DNA from: Kroppenstedtia guangzhouensis
Lineage (GTDB): Bacteria; Bacillota; Bacilli; Thermoactinomycetales; DSM-45169
DNA length: 64,000 nt
Assembly: GCF_014637345.1 (NCBI RefSeq)
Contig: NZ_BMEX01000005.1
Span: forward strand, 130,792-194,791
Direction of reading: 5' to 3'
The translations under genes and the position numbers were made by a program. Below, one piece after another: positions 24,839 through 34,393 of this stretch. A model generated the notes under the pieces. It was not told the DNA's origin, did no database searches, and saw nothing but the letters and a program-made list of their open reading frames with translations. Position 1 is the stretch's first letter. Each line of letters opens with the position of its first letter.

Positions 24839-26344
24839 TCACTGTTCCACCGGCCCATGGATGGGCTGAAAACCCTGGATCCAATCCAGGTTGCCCAAAT
24901 GATCGAGGAGCCATTGGGGGAAAAATCCGAGGAGAAGGGTTCCGGCAAGGGATACTAGAACCACCGCTCCAGCCGTAACCGAAATCCGCACTTTCGTCCC
25001 GTCCATCGCCGGACGAAAGTACATCATCCGGATGATCCCGAAATAGTAAAAGTAGGAGACCACCGTCGTGGCCAGCATGACAGCCGCAATCCAATAGGCT
25101 TCCGCCGTCACCGAATGGAAAAGGATGTAAAATTTGCCGAAAAACCCGCCAGTAATCGGAATCCCCGCCAGGGAGAGAAGGAAGACGGTCATCGCCGCCG
25201 CCATCCAAGGAGAACGGCGGGACAACCCGGCGAATGCCTCAATCCCTTCCCTGCCGGAGTCCCGTTCCACCTGCATCACAACGGTGAATGCACCCAAGGT
25301 CATAAACAGATAAGCCATCAGGTAATAGACAGTGCTCTCAAACATCAACGCTCCGGTCAAGGTGGCAACGGGCACCAACATATAACCGGCCTGGGCAATG
25401 GCTGAATAGGCCAGCAGCCGCTTGGTCCGAAGCTGCCGAAGAGCAGCCATGTTACCCAGGATCATGGAAGCGGCCGCCAGGGTCAACAGCGCTGGACCCA
25501 CCAGTTCCGTCCAAGGTCCTGTCTGAACGAGGAACAGATAGAGGGACAACAGCATGCGCAGGATGAAGGCAAAGGCAGCTGTCTTGGACACTACCGCCAA
25601 AAATGAGGTCACCGGTGTAGGAGAACCCTGATATACATCCGGTGCCCACATATGAAAGGGGGCTGAGGCCACTTTGAAGCCGAATCCCAGCAACATCAAA
25701 AACAAGGATAACAGCACAAAGGATTCATACCCCCCGTTGTACGCTTCGACCAATCTTTGCTGGGCTGTATACAAGTGGGTGGTGCCCGCCAATCCGTACA
25801 CAAAGGACATCCCGTACAGGATAAAAGCTGTGGACACACTGCCGAGTACAACATATTTCCAGGCTGCTTCATTAGAAGCAAGCCGCTTCTTCCGGATCCC
25901 GGCCAGGATATAGGAGGAGAGACTCAACAACTCCAATCCGATAAAGAGAGTGATCAGATCGGCAGAGGAAGTCAGCAACATCCCCCCCAACAGGGCCGTC
26001 AACAGAAGATACGTATACTCACCCCGTGCCTCCTTCGGCCCGTCGTCCCGGTAAGAAGCCAACAACACCAGGGCCGTTCCGGCCAGGAGAATCAATTTGA
26101 AGGTAAGAGCAAAGTCATCCACGCGATATGTGTCCAACAGTATTTCAGCGGGTGCTCCCCCCCATTGCCGAAAGACGAACACTCCCGCCGTAATCACCGC
26201 CACAATCGCAACCCAATGAAGCCAATGCCGATCGTTCTTCTCTTTCAAGAACAGATCGATAATGGACAGCAGGGCAGCAGCTGCGACAATGATCAATTCC
26301 GGAGCCAACACCGTCCAGTCGTAATCCAGAAAATATTTTTCCAT
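24839..26344 (-). CDS. nuoN: NADH-quinone oxidoreductase subunit N
   Basis: A 501-residue polytopic protein with about 14 membrane helices, one of the three antiporter-like proton-pumping subunits of complex I. Family blocks visible include TLFIGLELLSLSSYIL with the key Glu of helix 5, KVASAPFHMWAPDVYQGSPTP with the broken-helix Lys and discontinuous segment, and KRLLAYSAIAQAGYML. It is the last nuo gene, three bases after nuoM, and is followed by a terminator. Length is close to the family norm. Confidence 0.97.
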   Translation of the reverse strand: MEKYFLDYDWTVLAPELIIVAAAALLSIIDLFLKEKNDRHWLHWVAIVAVITAGVFVFRQWGGAPAEILLDTYRVDDFALTFKLILLAGTALVLLASYRDDGPKEARGEYTYLLLTALLGGMLLTSSADLITLFIGLELLSLSSYILAGIRKKRLASNEAAWKYVVLGSVSTAFILYGMSFVYGLAGTTHLYTAQQRLVEAYNGGYESFVLLSLFLMLLGFGFKVASAPFHMWAPDVYQGSPTPVTSFLAVVSKTAAFAFILRMLLSLYLFLVQTGPWTELVGPALLTLAAASMILGNMAALRQLRTKRLLAYSAIAQAGYMLVPVATLTGALMFESTVYYLMAYLFMTLGAFTVVMQVERDSGREGIEAFAGLSRRSPWMAAAMTVFLLSLAGIPITGGFFGKFYILFHSVTAEAYWIAAVMLATTVVSYFYYFGIIRMMYFRPAMDGTKVRISVTAGAVVLVSLAGTLLLGFFPQWLLDHLGNLDWIQGFQPIHGPVEQ

Positions 26345-26347
26345 CCC

Positions 26348-27886
26348 CTACCCTCCGATCCTCGACGCAATCGTCTGCAGAGTGATTTGCATCGGTCCCC
26401 CGAGGACGTTGGGCCAGACGCCGATCAAAATGATGAAGCCCAGCAGAACCAACATCGGAACCGTCTCCACGCTCCGGCCATCCGGGATCCGGGACCAGCG
26501 CTCCCGTTGCGGTCCAAATCCGGTCTTCAACACAGCCCTAAGGGTATACACCGCTGCCAGGACCAGCCCCAAGGTCCCAAGAGCTGCCAGGACGGGCTCT
26601 CGCTGGAACAAACCGAGGAAGGTCAGAAATTCCGAAATAAATCCCGACATTCCCGGTAATCCCAGGAGTGCCAGCCCACCGGCCAAAAAAATTCCCGTCA
26701 GTACCGGGGCCGGTTGGGCCAGACCTCCCAATTCATTCACCTCAGTGGTTCCCGTCCGCTCATGCAAGCTTCCGATGTAAAAGAAGAGGAGCGCGGAAAT
26801 CAAGCCGTGGGAGACCGCCTGAAATACCGCCCCGGTCAGTCCGGCTTCATTTAGGGCGGCGATTCCGAAGAGGATCATCCCCATATGGCTGACACTGGCG
26901 TATGCGAGAATCCGCCTCAGATCCGACTGTGCAAAGGCGAGAACAGCCCCGTAGAGGATGTTGACCAAGCCGAGAGCGGCCAGAACAATGGCACTCTCCC
27001 GGATCGGATCGGGAAAAAGTTCAACGCCGAACCGGATCAGCCCATAGGCCCCCATTTTCAACAAAACACCTGAGTGGATCATCACCACTGCCGGAGGTGC
27101 CTCCGCGTGAACTTTCAACATCCAGGTATGGAAAGGGAACACGGGGAGCTTGATGCCAAATGCCAACATGAGACACAGGAAACTTCCCCAGAAGACCCTC
27201 TGAAAAGCTGGCTGGGCAAAGAGTTGGCGAGCTTCGGGGAGATGGGCCAGTTCCCGGATCCGATCGAAGTCCAGGGTTTGATAGAGAACAAACAGCCCGA
27301 TGATCCCCAACAACAGAAAGGCTGATCCCAATCCGTTATACAGGAGATAACGGTTGGCCGCCTGTTCCCGGTAGACACCTCCCCAAATCCCGATCAGGAA
27401 AAACAGCGTGACCAAGGTCACCTCAAAAAAGAGGAAAAAGAGGAACAGGTCACGGGCCAGAAACACCCCAAGCATTCCGGCTTCCAGGAGCAGAAACATC
27501 AGAAAATACCCTTTGTGCCGCTCCCTGATGTACATAGAGGCGCAGGCCGCCAGTGTCGCAATCACAGCCGACAGTACCACCAATGGAAGGGAGAGTCCAT
27601 CCACCCCCAGATGATAGCTGACCGACCAGGGAGGGACCGGCCCTTGAACCTGTGGCAGATGGATCAGAAACCACGTCATCGATTGCTCAAATTGAACCTT
27701 ACCGGATCCCGGATCAAAACGGGAGAACAGGATCAGGACCAACACCAGTGGCGGCAGGGTTCCCAAAAGACCAACCCTCTTCAGCCAACCCGTCTGTTCC
27801 CGTGGAATCCATAGGAGGGCTGCCACCCCCAGCAAGGGCGACAACACGATCCAGGTGGGAAGCCAGTTGAGCCAACTCTCCATCAT
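26348..27886 (-). CDS. nuoM: NADH-quinone oxidoreductase subunit M
   Basis: A 512-residue antiporter-like subunit with about 14 membrane helices. Diagnostic blocks are LFFLFFEVTLVTLFFLIGIW with the Glu of helix 5, KLPVFPFHTWMLKVHAEAPPAVVMI and RRILAYASVSHMGMILFG. The start overlaps the nuoL stop by four bases, so translation is coupled. It pumps protons in the membrane arm of complex I. Confidence 0.97.
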   Translation of the reverse strand: MMESWLNWLPTWIVLSPLLGVAALLWIPREQTGWLKRVGLLGTLPPLVLVLILFSRFDPGSGKVQFEQSMTWFLIHLPQVQGPVPPWSVSYHLGVDGLSLPLVVLSAVIATLAACASMYIRERHKGYFLMFLLLEAGMLGVFLARDLFLFFLFFEVTLVTLFFLIGIWGGVYREQAANRYLLYNGLGSAFLLLGIIGLFVLYQTLDFDRIRELAHLPEARQLFAQPAFQRVFWGSFLCLMLAFGIKLPVFPFHTWMLKVHAEAPPAVVMIHSGVLLKMGAYGLIRFGVELFPDPIRESAIVLAALGLVNILYGAVLAFAQSDLRRILAYASVSHMGMILFGIAALNEAGLTGAVFQAVSHGLISALLFFYIGSLHERTGTTEVNELGGLAQPAPVLTGIFLAGGLALLGLPGMSGFISEFLTFLGLFQREPVLAALGTLGLVLAAVYTLRAVLKTGFGPQRERWSRIPDGRSVETVPMLVLLGFIILIGVWPNVLGGPMQITLQTIASRIGG

Positions 27887-29742
27887 CCGAACAACCTCCC
27901 CGCTGTCAGGCAGAGAATCATCAGAACCAGTCCAACGACACTCACCAAGCCGTAGGTCTGGGCCTGGCCGTTTTGGATTCCGGCGAAAAGACCGCCCGCC
28001 GATCGGACCAGTGTGCTCACAAGTCCGACCGCCCCCTGCACGATATAGCGGTCAAATCCATTCAAGAACCTTCCCAACCACCGGTAGGGGCGCACCAGAA
28101 CAAAACCGTAAATTTCGTCCACATAATATTTCCTGTACAACAGCCGCTGTACTCCGGGAAGTGCACGGGACACTCCGTCGGGGTCGATACTTTTTTTACT
28201 GTACATCGCCCAGGCGAGAGCCACCCCGCTCAGTGAGACGAGAACGGAAAGAAGCGGAATCCAGACCGGGGCGGTCCCCGCCGTCCCCGATATTCCCATC
28301 CCCTCGGTCAACCACCGGCCCAGAAAGTCTCCCGGGAAATTGAGGAATCCACTGACCACCGAGAACAGGGCCAACACTCCCAGCGGCCAGATCAAGACAG
28401 TCGGCACCCTTTGGGCTTCCCTCTCCCCCCGGGTTTCTCCCCCAAACACCAGGAAGAAAAGGCGGAACATGTAAAAAGCGGTTAAAAAGGCTGTTACGGT
28501 CCCAACCAGAAACACCCCGAGCCGACCATCGGCATATGCAGACCAAAGAATTTCATCTTTGGAGAAAAAGCCTGAGAAGGGCGGAATCCCGGCGATGGAC
28601 AGGCAACCGACCAAAAAGAGCCACCCCACCCGCCGATGGTTTTTCCAGAGACCACCCATTTTTCGAATATCCTGTTCGTGATGGAGAGCCAGAATCACCG
28701 CACCCGCCGCCAGGAACAACAGCGCCTTGAAAAAGGCATGGGTCATCAGGTGAAAGACCCCGGCGACATAACCCCCGGCCCCGAGGGCCAACATCATATA
28801 CCCCAACTGACTGATGGTGGAGTAAGCCAATATGCGCTTGATGTCATACTGAACCAGCCCGATGCCGGCAGCAAAGATCGCCGTGAATGCCCCTGTCCAA
28901 GCCACCGTGTCCATAGCCACCGGTGATGAGGCAAACAAGGGAAACATTCCCGCGACCAGCCAGACGCCCGCTGCCACCATCGTCGCCGCGTGAATCAAAG
29001 CACTGACCGGAGTGGGTCCCTCCATGGCATCCGGCAACCAGGTATGTAACGGAAACTGACCTGACTTTCCCACAGCCCCGGCAAAGAGCAGCAAGCTGAT
29101 CAGTGTCACCGTCCCGGGGGGGATCTCCCCGGAACCCACCGCTTCAAACACACGGTCAAACTCAAAACTGCCCACATGCACAAAGGTGAGAATCACCCCG
29201 ATCAACAGCCCGATATCTCCGATGCGGGTCACGATAAAGGCTTTTTTGGCCGCCCGCTTCGCTTCCGGTTTAAAATACCAGAAGCCGATCAGCAGGAATG
29301 AACAGACCCCCACCAGTTCCCAAAAAATATACAGTTGGAGCAAGTTGGGGGACAGAACCAACCCGAGCATGGAAAAGGTAAACAAGCTCAAGTAGGCATA
29401 GAAGACCGGGACACGCCCATCTCCCATCATATATCCCCTGGAATACACCTGGACGAGAAAGCCCACCAAACTCACAATCAGAAGCATCAATGCATTGAGG
29501 GCGTTCACTTCGATTCCGAACCGGATCGTCGTCTCCCCGAAGGAAAGCCACTCCAGCCCAAAAACGCGGTCTTTCCCACCCATCCGTTCCCACAACACCG
29601 CCGCGGATCCTGCAAGGGAGAAAAAAGCCGCCAAGGAACTTACCCAAGACGCCGTCCCTTCGCTGAAGGTTTTTCTCCCCAGCAGGAGCAAGACAAAGGC
29701 GGCCAATGGAAAGAGGGGGATTATCCACGCATACTCGATCAT
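27883..29742 (-). CDS. nuoL: NADH-quinone oxidoreductase subunit L
   Basis: A 619-residue subunit, the most distal antiporter-like protein of complex I. It has about 16 helices, and the C-terminal extension after residue 530 is consistent with the lateral helix HL. Key blocks are LYIFWELVGVCSFLLIGFW, KSGQFPLHTWLPDAMEGPTPVSALIHAATMV and KRILAYSTISQLGYMMLALG. ATG at 29742 is used; an in-frame ATG four codons earlier lies on top of the SD. It is followed by an overlapping nuoM. Confidence 0.97.
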   Translation of the reverse strand: MIEYAWIIPLFPLAAFVLLLLGRKTFSEGTASWVSSLAAFFSLAGSAAVLWERMGGKDRVFGLEWLSFGETTIRFGIEVNALNALMLLIVSLVGFLVQVYSRGYMMGDGRVPVFYAYLSLFTFSMLGLVLSPNLLQLYIFWELVGVCSFLLIGFWYFKPEAKRAAKKAFIVTRIGDIGLLIGVILTFVHVGSFEFDRVFEAVGSGEIPPGTVTLISLLLFAGAVGKSGQFPLHTWLPDAMEGPTPVSALIHAATMVAAGVWLVAGMFPLFASSPVAMDTVAWTGAFTAIFAAGIGLVQYDIKRILAYSTISQLGYMMLALGAGGYVAGVFHLMTHAFFKALLFLAAGAVILALHHEQDIRKMGGLWKNHRRVGWLFLVGCLSIAGIPPFSGFFSKDEILWSAYADGRLGVFLVGTVTAFLTAFYMFRLFFLVFGGETRGEREAQRVPTVLIWPLGVLALFSVVSGFLNFPGDFLGRWLTEGMGISGTAGTAPVWIPLLSVLVSLSGVALAWAMYSKKSIDPDGVSRALPGVQRLLYRKYYVDEIYGFVLVRPYRWLGRFLNGFDRYIVQGAVGLVSTLVRSAGGLFAGIQNGQAQTYGLVSVVGLVLMILCLTAGRLFG

Positions 29743-29781
29743 GGGATCACCCATCCTTCATCTGATGTTGATGATGCCGGA

Positions 29782-30087
29782 TCAACCTTTCATCGAATTG
29801 TAGCGGTCGGCATTGACCGTGTTCCGATTGCGGTAGATGGCCAGCAGGATGGCCACCCCCACCGCTGCTTCCGCCGCCGCCACCGTCATGGTGAACAGGG
29901 TGAACACCTGTCCCGTCTGATTGGCATACAATCCGTACTTGGAGAAGGCGACCAGATTGATATTGACCGCGTTCAGCATCAGTTCGATACAAAAAAGGAC
30001 GATCACAGCATTCCGTTTGGTCAGAACCCCGTACAATCCCACACTGAACAAAATTGCCGCCAATGCGAGATAAGATGAGACCGGCAT
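29782..30087 (-). CDS. nuoK: NADH-quinone oxidoreductase subunit K
   Basis: A 101-residue three-helix subunit. The conserved Glu residues of helices 2 and 3 are visible in [20 protein letters not shown] and in [18 protein letters not shown]; both are part of the central proton path. The start shares one base with the nuoJ stop (TGATG). Length matches the family. Confidence 0.96.
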   Translation of the reverse strand: MPVSSYLALAAILFSVGLYGVLTKRNAVIVLFCIELMLNAVNINLVAFSKYGLYANQTGQVFTLFTMTVAAAEAAVGVAILLAIYRNRNTVNADRYNSMKG

Positions 30088-30596
30088 CAGGTCTTCGACT
30101 CCTTTCTCGCCAGAATCACAGCCCCGACCAGTGCAACCAACAACAGGATGGAGAGGGCTTCAAAAGGAATGACATACTGCTTGAAGACGATCTCTCCCAG
30201 ACGGGAGACCGTAAACTCCTTGACAGAGGCTGTGCTCTCTTCAAAAGGAGTGTTGTAAATGGTGTGGACCAGAATCCCGAACAAAGCCCCTACCCCGATA
30301 AAACTGAAGAAACCGTGCCAGGGACGGACCACCGTCTCCTCCTGATCTCTGTGCCGGGTCAACATGATTCCGAACAACATCAGAATCGACACAGACCCGG
30401 TATAGATCAGCACCTGGGCTACTGCCAGAAACTCCGCATTCAGCAGAACATAGATCCCGGCGATGCTCAACAGAGTGAAGGCCAAGGACAGAACCATGTG
30501 GACGACCCGGGTGAAATTGAGCATGAAGACTGCCCCGCCGATAGCGCACACAGCCAGGACAAAAAAAGCGATAAACTCACCGCTCATCTCGATCAT
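30087..30596 (-). CDS. nuoJ: NADH-quinone oxidoreductase subunit J
   Basis: A 169-residue subunit with five hydrophobic helices. The third helix region [23 protein letters not shown] contains the pi-bulge Tyr-Thr-Gly segment characteristic of NuoJ. The start overlaps the nuoI stop by four bases and its stop touches nuoK. Confidence 0.95.
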   Translation of the reverse strand: MIEMSGEFIAFFVLAVCAIGGAVFMLNFTRVVHMVLSLAFTLLSIAGIYVLLNAEFLAVAQVLIYTGSVSILMLFGIMLTRHRDQEETVVRPWHGFFSFIGVGALFGILVHTIYNTPFEESTASVKEFTVSRLGEIVFKQYVIPFEALSILLLVALVGAVILARKESKT

Positions 30597-31027
30597 TTTT
30601 TCACACCCCGCGCATTCACGTTGTTTTCACTCCGGATGTTGGAGTTGTTCTCCCTAAGCCAGTGGATGTCTTTAAACAGGTCATCCCGGCTGTAACTGGC
30701 CAACTCGAAGTTATGCGTCATCACGATGGCTTCTGTGGGACAGACCTCTGTGCACAGATCACACAAGATGCAGATTTCGAAATTGATATCGAAGGTCTCA
30801 AGCACTTTCCCCCGCTTTTCCGGGTTTTTCCGGCCGGTCAGGGTGATGCAGTCCGTCGGGCAAACCCGGGCGCATTGATTGCAGACGATGCATTTGTCCG
30901 GATCCAGGTACTGAATTCCCCGAAACCGGTCCGGCATCGGAATGGGTTCGTCAGGATATTTATGGGTCACTTTCTTTTGGGTCATGGTTTTGAGAGTGAC
31001 CCCCATCCCTTTGATCAGACCCATCAT
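30593..31027 (-). CDS. nuoI: NADH-quinone oxidoreductase subunit I, 2x[4Fe-4S]
   Basis: A 144-residue ferredoxin-like subunit that carries clusters N6a and N6b toward the quinone site. Two full cluster motifs are seen: C-x2-C-x2-C-x3-CP in CIVCNQCARVCP and in CILCDLCTEVCP. The electrons would normally pass to NuoB and then to quinone bound between NuoB and NuoD. ATG at 31027 follows GGGGGGA. A copy of the interspersed element separates it from nuoH. Confidence 0.97.
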   Translation of the reverse strand: MMGLIKGMGVTLKTMTQKKVTHKYPDEPIPMPDRFRGIQYLDPDKCIVCNQCARVCPTDCITLTGRKNPEKRGKVLETFDINFEICILCDLCTEVCPTEAIVMTHNFELASYSRDDLFKDIHWLRENNSNIRSENNVNARGVKK

Positions 31028-31081
31028 GAGAATCCCCCCGTTCATTTAAAGTCCGGAAGCTCGGTGACAAGTGGGTTCACA

Positions 31082-31098
31082 ATGCTTCTGGGACGCGT
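31082..31098. repeat. Isolated terminal repeat of the interspersed element family
   Basis: TTCACAATGCTTCTGG matches the terminal repeat of copies E and G but has no recognisable element body on either side. It may be a relic end of copy B or of another insertion, left just upstream of nuoI. Confidence 0.5.
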
Positions 31099-31118
31099 CT
31101 GGTCATTCAAGTTTCCAT

Positions 31119-31240
31119 GGATTGTGAGACGTATAGAGCAACAGAGGGAGGATTGGGTTGACATGAAGTGATTTTGGCAGTTCAGAACAATGAAACCCAA
31201 TCCCGACCGGTTCGGCCCAGAGAGTTATCAGACACGCCCT
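31119..31240 (-). repeat. Interspersed nested-palindrome element, copy B (degenerate), inside the nuo operon
   Basis: Read on the minus strand it contains GGTCGGGATTGGGTTTCA, GTTGTTCTGAACTGCCAAAATCAC and CAACCCAATCCTCCCT, blocks shared with copies C and G. The 5' end is TAGGGCGTGTCTGATAAC, where the TAG is also the nuoH stop. The 3' end is weak (TCACAAT). It lies in the same direction as the operon, between nuoH and nuoI, and would be part of the operon mRNA as a hairpin. Confidence 0.8.
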
Positions 31241-32207
31241 AGTACCAACCCTCGAGCACTTCCTTGAGAAGTGCTGAGAGGAAAATATTGAACAGAGCCA
31301 GGGGAAGAAGCACTTTCCAACCCAGTTGCATCAGCTGGTCCACCCGGATCCGGGGAAGTGTCGCCCGGATCCAAAAGATCGTGAATACAATCAGAGCAAA
31401 CTTCAGAACAAACCAGATCAACGGGGGAATAAACTCCAGACCAAAGACCGGATTCCACCCGCCCAAGAACAAAACCGTGGTCAAAGCCGCCATGGCAAAG
31501 ACATAGACGTATTCCGCCAACATGAAAAAAGCAAAACGGAATCCGCTGTACTCCACATGGTAACCGGCCACCAACTCCGATTCCGCTTCCGGAAGGTCGA
31601 AGGGAGTCCGGTTCAGCTCCGCCAAAGAAGCAGTGAAAAAGACAAGGAATCCAATGATTTGAGGAATGATAAACCACATCCGCTGCTGGGCTTCCACGAT
31701 CCCGGTCAGGTTGAGCGTCCCTGCGGCCATCACCACCCCCACCACGGACATCACTAAGGGGATCTCATAGCTGATCATCTGAGCGACAGACCGCATCGCC
31801 CCGAGCAGGGCATATTTGTTGTTGGAAGCCCATCCCCCGACCAGGATCCCGATCGTGGTAATACTGGAAAGCGAGATGATATAGAGAACCCCCACACCGA
31901 TATCGGCAAACACCAGATCCTCGCTGAAGGGAATCGCAGCCAGCACGACAAAGGCCGGGACAAATGCGATCACCGGTGCCATTTTGAAAAGGGTCCGGTC
32001 CGCCTTGGCCGGTATCGTATCCTCTTTGATCAACAACTTAAAGACATCGGCCACTGTCTGAAAAATTCCCCAGGGACCGACCCGGTTGGGTCCATGTCGC
32101 CCCTGCATCCAGCCGAGCACTTTTCGCTCCAGCAGGATGGCGTAGGTGACAAACCCGAGCACCACCCCCAAGAGGAGCACCGGGCCGAGCAACATCCACA
32201 CGTTCAT
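31239..32207 (-). CDS. nuoH: NADH-quinone oxidoreductase subunit H
   Basis: A 322-residue subunit that anchors the membrane arm to the quinone module. Eight helices are visible. Family blocks are MQGRHGPNRVGPWGIFQTVADVFKLLIKED, ELNRTPFDLPEAESELVAGYH with the acidic quinone-channel loop, and RIRVDQLMQLGWK. ATG at 32207 has GGAGGTG nine bases upstream. The short C-terminus ends EGWY at a TAG that coincides with the edge of repeat copy B. It directly follows the place where nuoD should be. Confidence 0.96.
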   Translation of the reverse strand: MNVWMLLGPVLLLGVVLGFVTYAILLERKVLGWMQGRHGPNRVGPWGIFQTVADVFKLLIKEDTIPAKADRTLFKMAPVIAFVPAFVVLAAIPFSEDLVFADIGVGVLYIISLSSITTIGILVGGWASNNKYALLGAMRSVAQMISYEIPLVMSVVGVVMAAGTLNLTGIVEAQQRMWFIIPQIIGFLVFFTASLAELNRTPFDLPEAESELVAGYHVEYSGFRFAFFMLAEYVYVFAMAALTTVLFLGGWNPVFGLEFIPPLIWFVLKFALIVFTIFWIRATLPRIRVDQLMQLGWKVLLPLALFNIFLSALLKEVLEGWY

Positions 32208-32497
32208 GTCCTCATCCACCTCCCCGCATAAACCTCCGACATTCCCTCTTCAACATCTGTTTCTTCCGGATCAGGAAGATCTGTCGATTCCATACCATTC
32301 CACTCCGGGATTTCCTCTCATTCGCTCTCAACCACGTCCGATTGTTTGGTGATCATATGCGTTCTGGGGGTCGGTTCATACCTTTACAACAATTCTGGTG
32401 ACAGCGCTTTCAACCGGTCTGGACGATGCGTTTCGAACGGTCGGAATTGCGCGCTCTATAAAACGCCATCCTCCCTCCGCTGTTTACATCCCTTGTC
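32208..32497 (-). other. Intercistronic gap where nuoD is expected but absent
   Basis: In 11-gene nuo operons of Bacillales the order is nuoC-nuoD-nuoH, and nuoD takes about 1.1 kb. Here only about 290 bases lie between the nuoC stop and nuoH. No frame contains the NuoD landmarks (GPQHPSTHG near the start, long central helices, final GEVD-type end). Read on the minus strand just before nuoH, one frame gives GGLCGEVDED, which resembles the NuoD end. A good SD (GGAGGGAGG) follows nuoC but leads into only 19 codons. This looks like a deletion scar. No other gene is seen. Confidence 0.65.
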
Positions 32498-33220
32498 TCA
32501 AACTCCACGATCATAAGGTTCATAATCCTTCCGCAATGGATGCCCCACCCATTCCTTCGGCATCAGGATTCGCTCCAGATTAGGGTGACCGGGGAAACGG
32601 ACCCCCAGCAGATCGTAAATCTCCCGTTCGTGCCAATTGGCGGCCCGCCATACTCCGGTCACCGATGGCACCTCCGGCTCCTCCCGTCCGGTCTTCACCT
32701 TGACACAGATATCATGGCCATGGGTCAGCGATGTCAAATGATAGAGAATTTCCATATGATCTTCATAATCGACACCTGACAAATTTTCCAGGTAGTCAAA
32801 AGCTAAAGACTCCTCCTTCAACAGCAGACGGGCCACCTCAAACCACTTTGCCGGAGTGATCACCAATGTGGGACGGTCTCCTCCGGGCCGGTTGATATAA
32901 GCTTCCTCCACTGCATCAAGACCCACTCCTTCAGTTAACACCTTGACAAATCGATCCAACAAAGGTTGAAGGGGTGAAGGTTCCGGGGGCTTTTTCTCTT
33001 TTGAGGGACGTTTTTTCACATCCGCCGCCCGGGCTTTAGCCTGTGTTAATCTCTGGACGGCCTGTGCAGCCCGATCTTCCTGTTCTTTCCCAACCTGTGG
33101 ATCAAGGGATTCCTCCCTGTTTTCCCCGGAAAGACCCTCTTTCTCACCGGAGGTGGAAGAATGCTGCCGGTCGGGTCTCACCGATGTCCTTTCCGGTTTC
33201 TTTTGGTCATCACGGGTCAA
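32498..33220 (-). CDS. nuoC: NADH-quinone oxidoreductase subunit C with long charged N-terminus
   Basis: A 240-residue protein. Residues about 90-240 form the 30-kDa subunit domain, with the signature [25 protein letters not shown] and ending [13 protein letters not shown]. Residues 1-85 are a Lys/Glu/Arg/Gln-rich, probably disordered extension; long charged N-termini occur in Bacillales NuoC. TTG at 33220 has GAAGGTG seven bases upstream and overlaps nuoB by 11 bases. There is no fused NuoD domain at the C-terminus, which matters because nuoD is missing. Confidence 0.94.
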   Translation of the reverse strand: MTRDDQKKPERTSVRPDRQHSSTSGEKEGLSGENREESLDPQVGKEQEDRAAQAVQRLTQAKARAADVKKRPSKEKKPPEPSPLQPLLDRFVKVLTEGVGLDAVEEAYINRPGGDRPTLVITPAKWFEVARLLLKEESLAFDYLENLSGVDYEDHMEILYHLTSLTHGHDICVKVKTGREEPEVPSVTGVWRAANWHEREIYDLLGVRFPGHPNLERILMPKEWVGHPLRKDYEPYDRGV

Positions 33221-33734
33221 GGGTGGTCACCTTCTTTCCGGTTCCGGCTTCATAGCGGATTTTCTCCTTCAGTTTGTGAATTCCGTAAATCAAAGCCGCC
33301 GGATTGGGCGGACAACCGGGGATATAAACATCCACCGGCACGATTTGATCCACACCCTTGATCACCGAATAGGACTTCACATAGGGGCCTCCCGCCGTGG
33401 CACAGGAACCCATGGCGATCACCCATTTGGGTTCGGGCATCTGATCGTATAAACGGCGCAACAGAGGCCCCATCTTCTTGGTCACCGTCCCCGCCACAAT
33501 CATGACATCAGACTGACGGGGTGAAGCCCGAAAGAAAGAACCGAACCGATCCAGATCATAGTGGGCACCCCCGGTTCCCATCATCTCAATGGCGCAGCAG
33601 GCCAAGCCAAAAGTCATCGGCCATAGGGAGTTGCTACGGGCCCATGCCTTCACGTTTTCCAACGTGGTGGTGAACACATTTCGCTTCAGTTCCTCAGCCT
33701 CTTCGGGGAGAAGGTCTTTCAGATTTATGTCCAT
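33210..33734 (-). CDS. nuoB: NADH-quinone oxidoreductase subunit B, cluster N2
   Basis: A 174-residue subunit that carries the terminal cluster N2. The ligand cysteines are visible as the adjacent pair in [11 protein letters not shown] and the singles in [10 protein letters not shown] and [10 protein letters not shown]. It normally forms the quinone cavity with NuoD. The start overlaps the nuoA stop by ten bases and the end overlaps nuoC. Confidence 0.97.
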   Translation of the reverse strand: MDINLKDLLPEEAEELKRNVFTTTLENVKAWARSNSLWPMTFGLACCAIEMMGTGGAHYDLDRFGSFFRASPRQSDVMIVAGTVTKKMGPLLRRLYDQMPEPKWVIAMGSCATAGGPYVKSYSVIKGVDQIVPVDVYIPGCPPNPAALIYGIHKLKEKIRYEAGTGKKVTTLDP

Positions 33735-34099
33735 TCCAGCACCCTCTTCTTCCAGGCGTAGATTAAACCGATCACCAAAAAGAAGACAAAGATCAGCATT
33801 TCAACCAACACAAAAAGACCGACATCCGCCCGCAGGACATCATAAGCTACCGCCCAAGGGTAGAGAAAGACGGTCTCCACATCAAATATGACAAACAGAA
33901 GGGCGAAGAGATAATACCGAACGTTGAACCGGACCCAGCTGTCACCCGTTGGATCGACACCGCTTTCATAGGTGATTGCCTTGGCCGACGTCGGTTTGTG
34001 CGGTCTGAGCCAGGCACCCAGGGTTAGGGCCGCCGCCGGCAATGCCAACCCGACCAGGATAAACACGAGGATGGTCATGTAGCTCTGTGCATACTCCAT
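33725..34099 (-). CDS. nuoA: NADH-quinone oxidoreductase subunit A
   Basis: A 124-residue, three-helix subunit. The conserved loop [27 protein letters not shown] and the [12 protein letters not shown] block with its Asp-Glu pair are present. ATG at 34099 has GGGGGAG six bases upstream; longer frames read into the leader. It is the first gene of the operon, about 135 bases after the promoter. Confidence 0.96.
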   Translation of the reverse strand: MEYAQSYMTILVFILVGLALPAAALTLGAWLRPHKPTSAKAITYESGVDPTGDSWVRFNVRYYLFALLFVIFDVETVFLYPWAVAYDVLRADVGLFVLVEMLIFVFFLVIGLIYAWKKRVLEWT

Positions 34100-34236
34100 T
34101 AACGTCTCCCCCACCTTCCTGTTGCAGACCGGCATCCGAAGGGTCTGCTTTACCTTATTGCCCGACTTACACTTGACTGAAATATTCAATCGTAGTCCCC
34201 AATTGGAAAGATTCGAAAAAGGAACTCCAGTTACTG

Positions 34237-34266
34237 ATTATATCAGAAGTCCTTCTTTTCCTCCAA
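34237..34266 (-). promoter_or_regulatory. Promoter of the nuo operon
   Basis: TTGGAG (34261-34266) and TATAAT (34237-34242) are 18 bases apart on the minus strand, with TGA before the -10 forming an extended element. A second, weaker candidate (TTGGGA with TAAAAT) lies upstream, next to the group II intron end. The rest of 34100-34393 holds no gene. Confidence 0.78.
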
Positions 34267-34393
34267 CCGAAAACCGAACGGAACCTCAGAAGGGCTGATA
34301 TCAGAATGGTCTGATGGCCTATCTTCCACATTCTTGGGCACTATTGGATATTTTAACACAGTTTTTAACTGGATCCCAATCTTCTCCTGCCCA

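Noticed and set aside
25757-26659. Plus-strand open frame of 300 codons opposite nuoN/nuoM
   Set aside because: Antisense to membrane-subunit genes; the Gln/Arg/His-rich translation is what reversed hydrophobic codons give.
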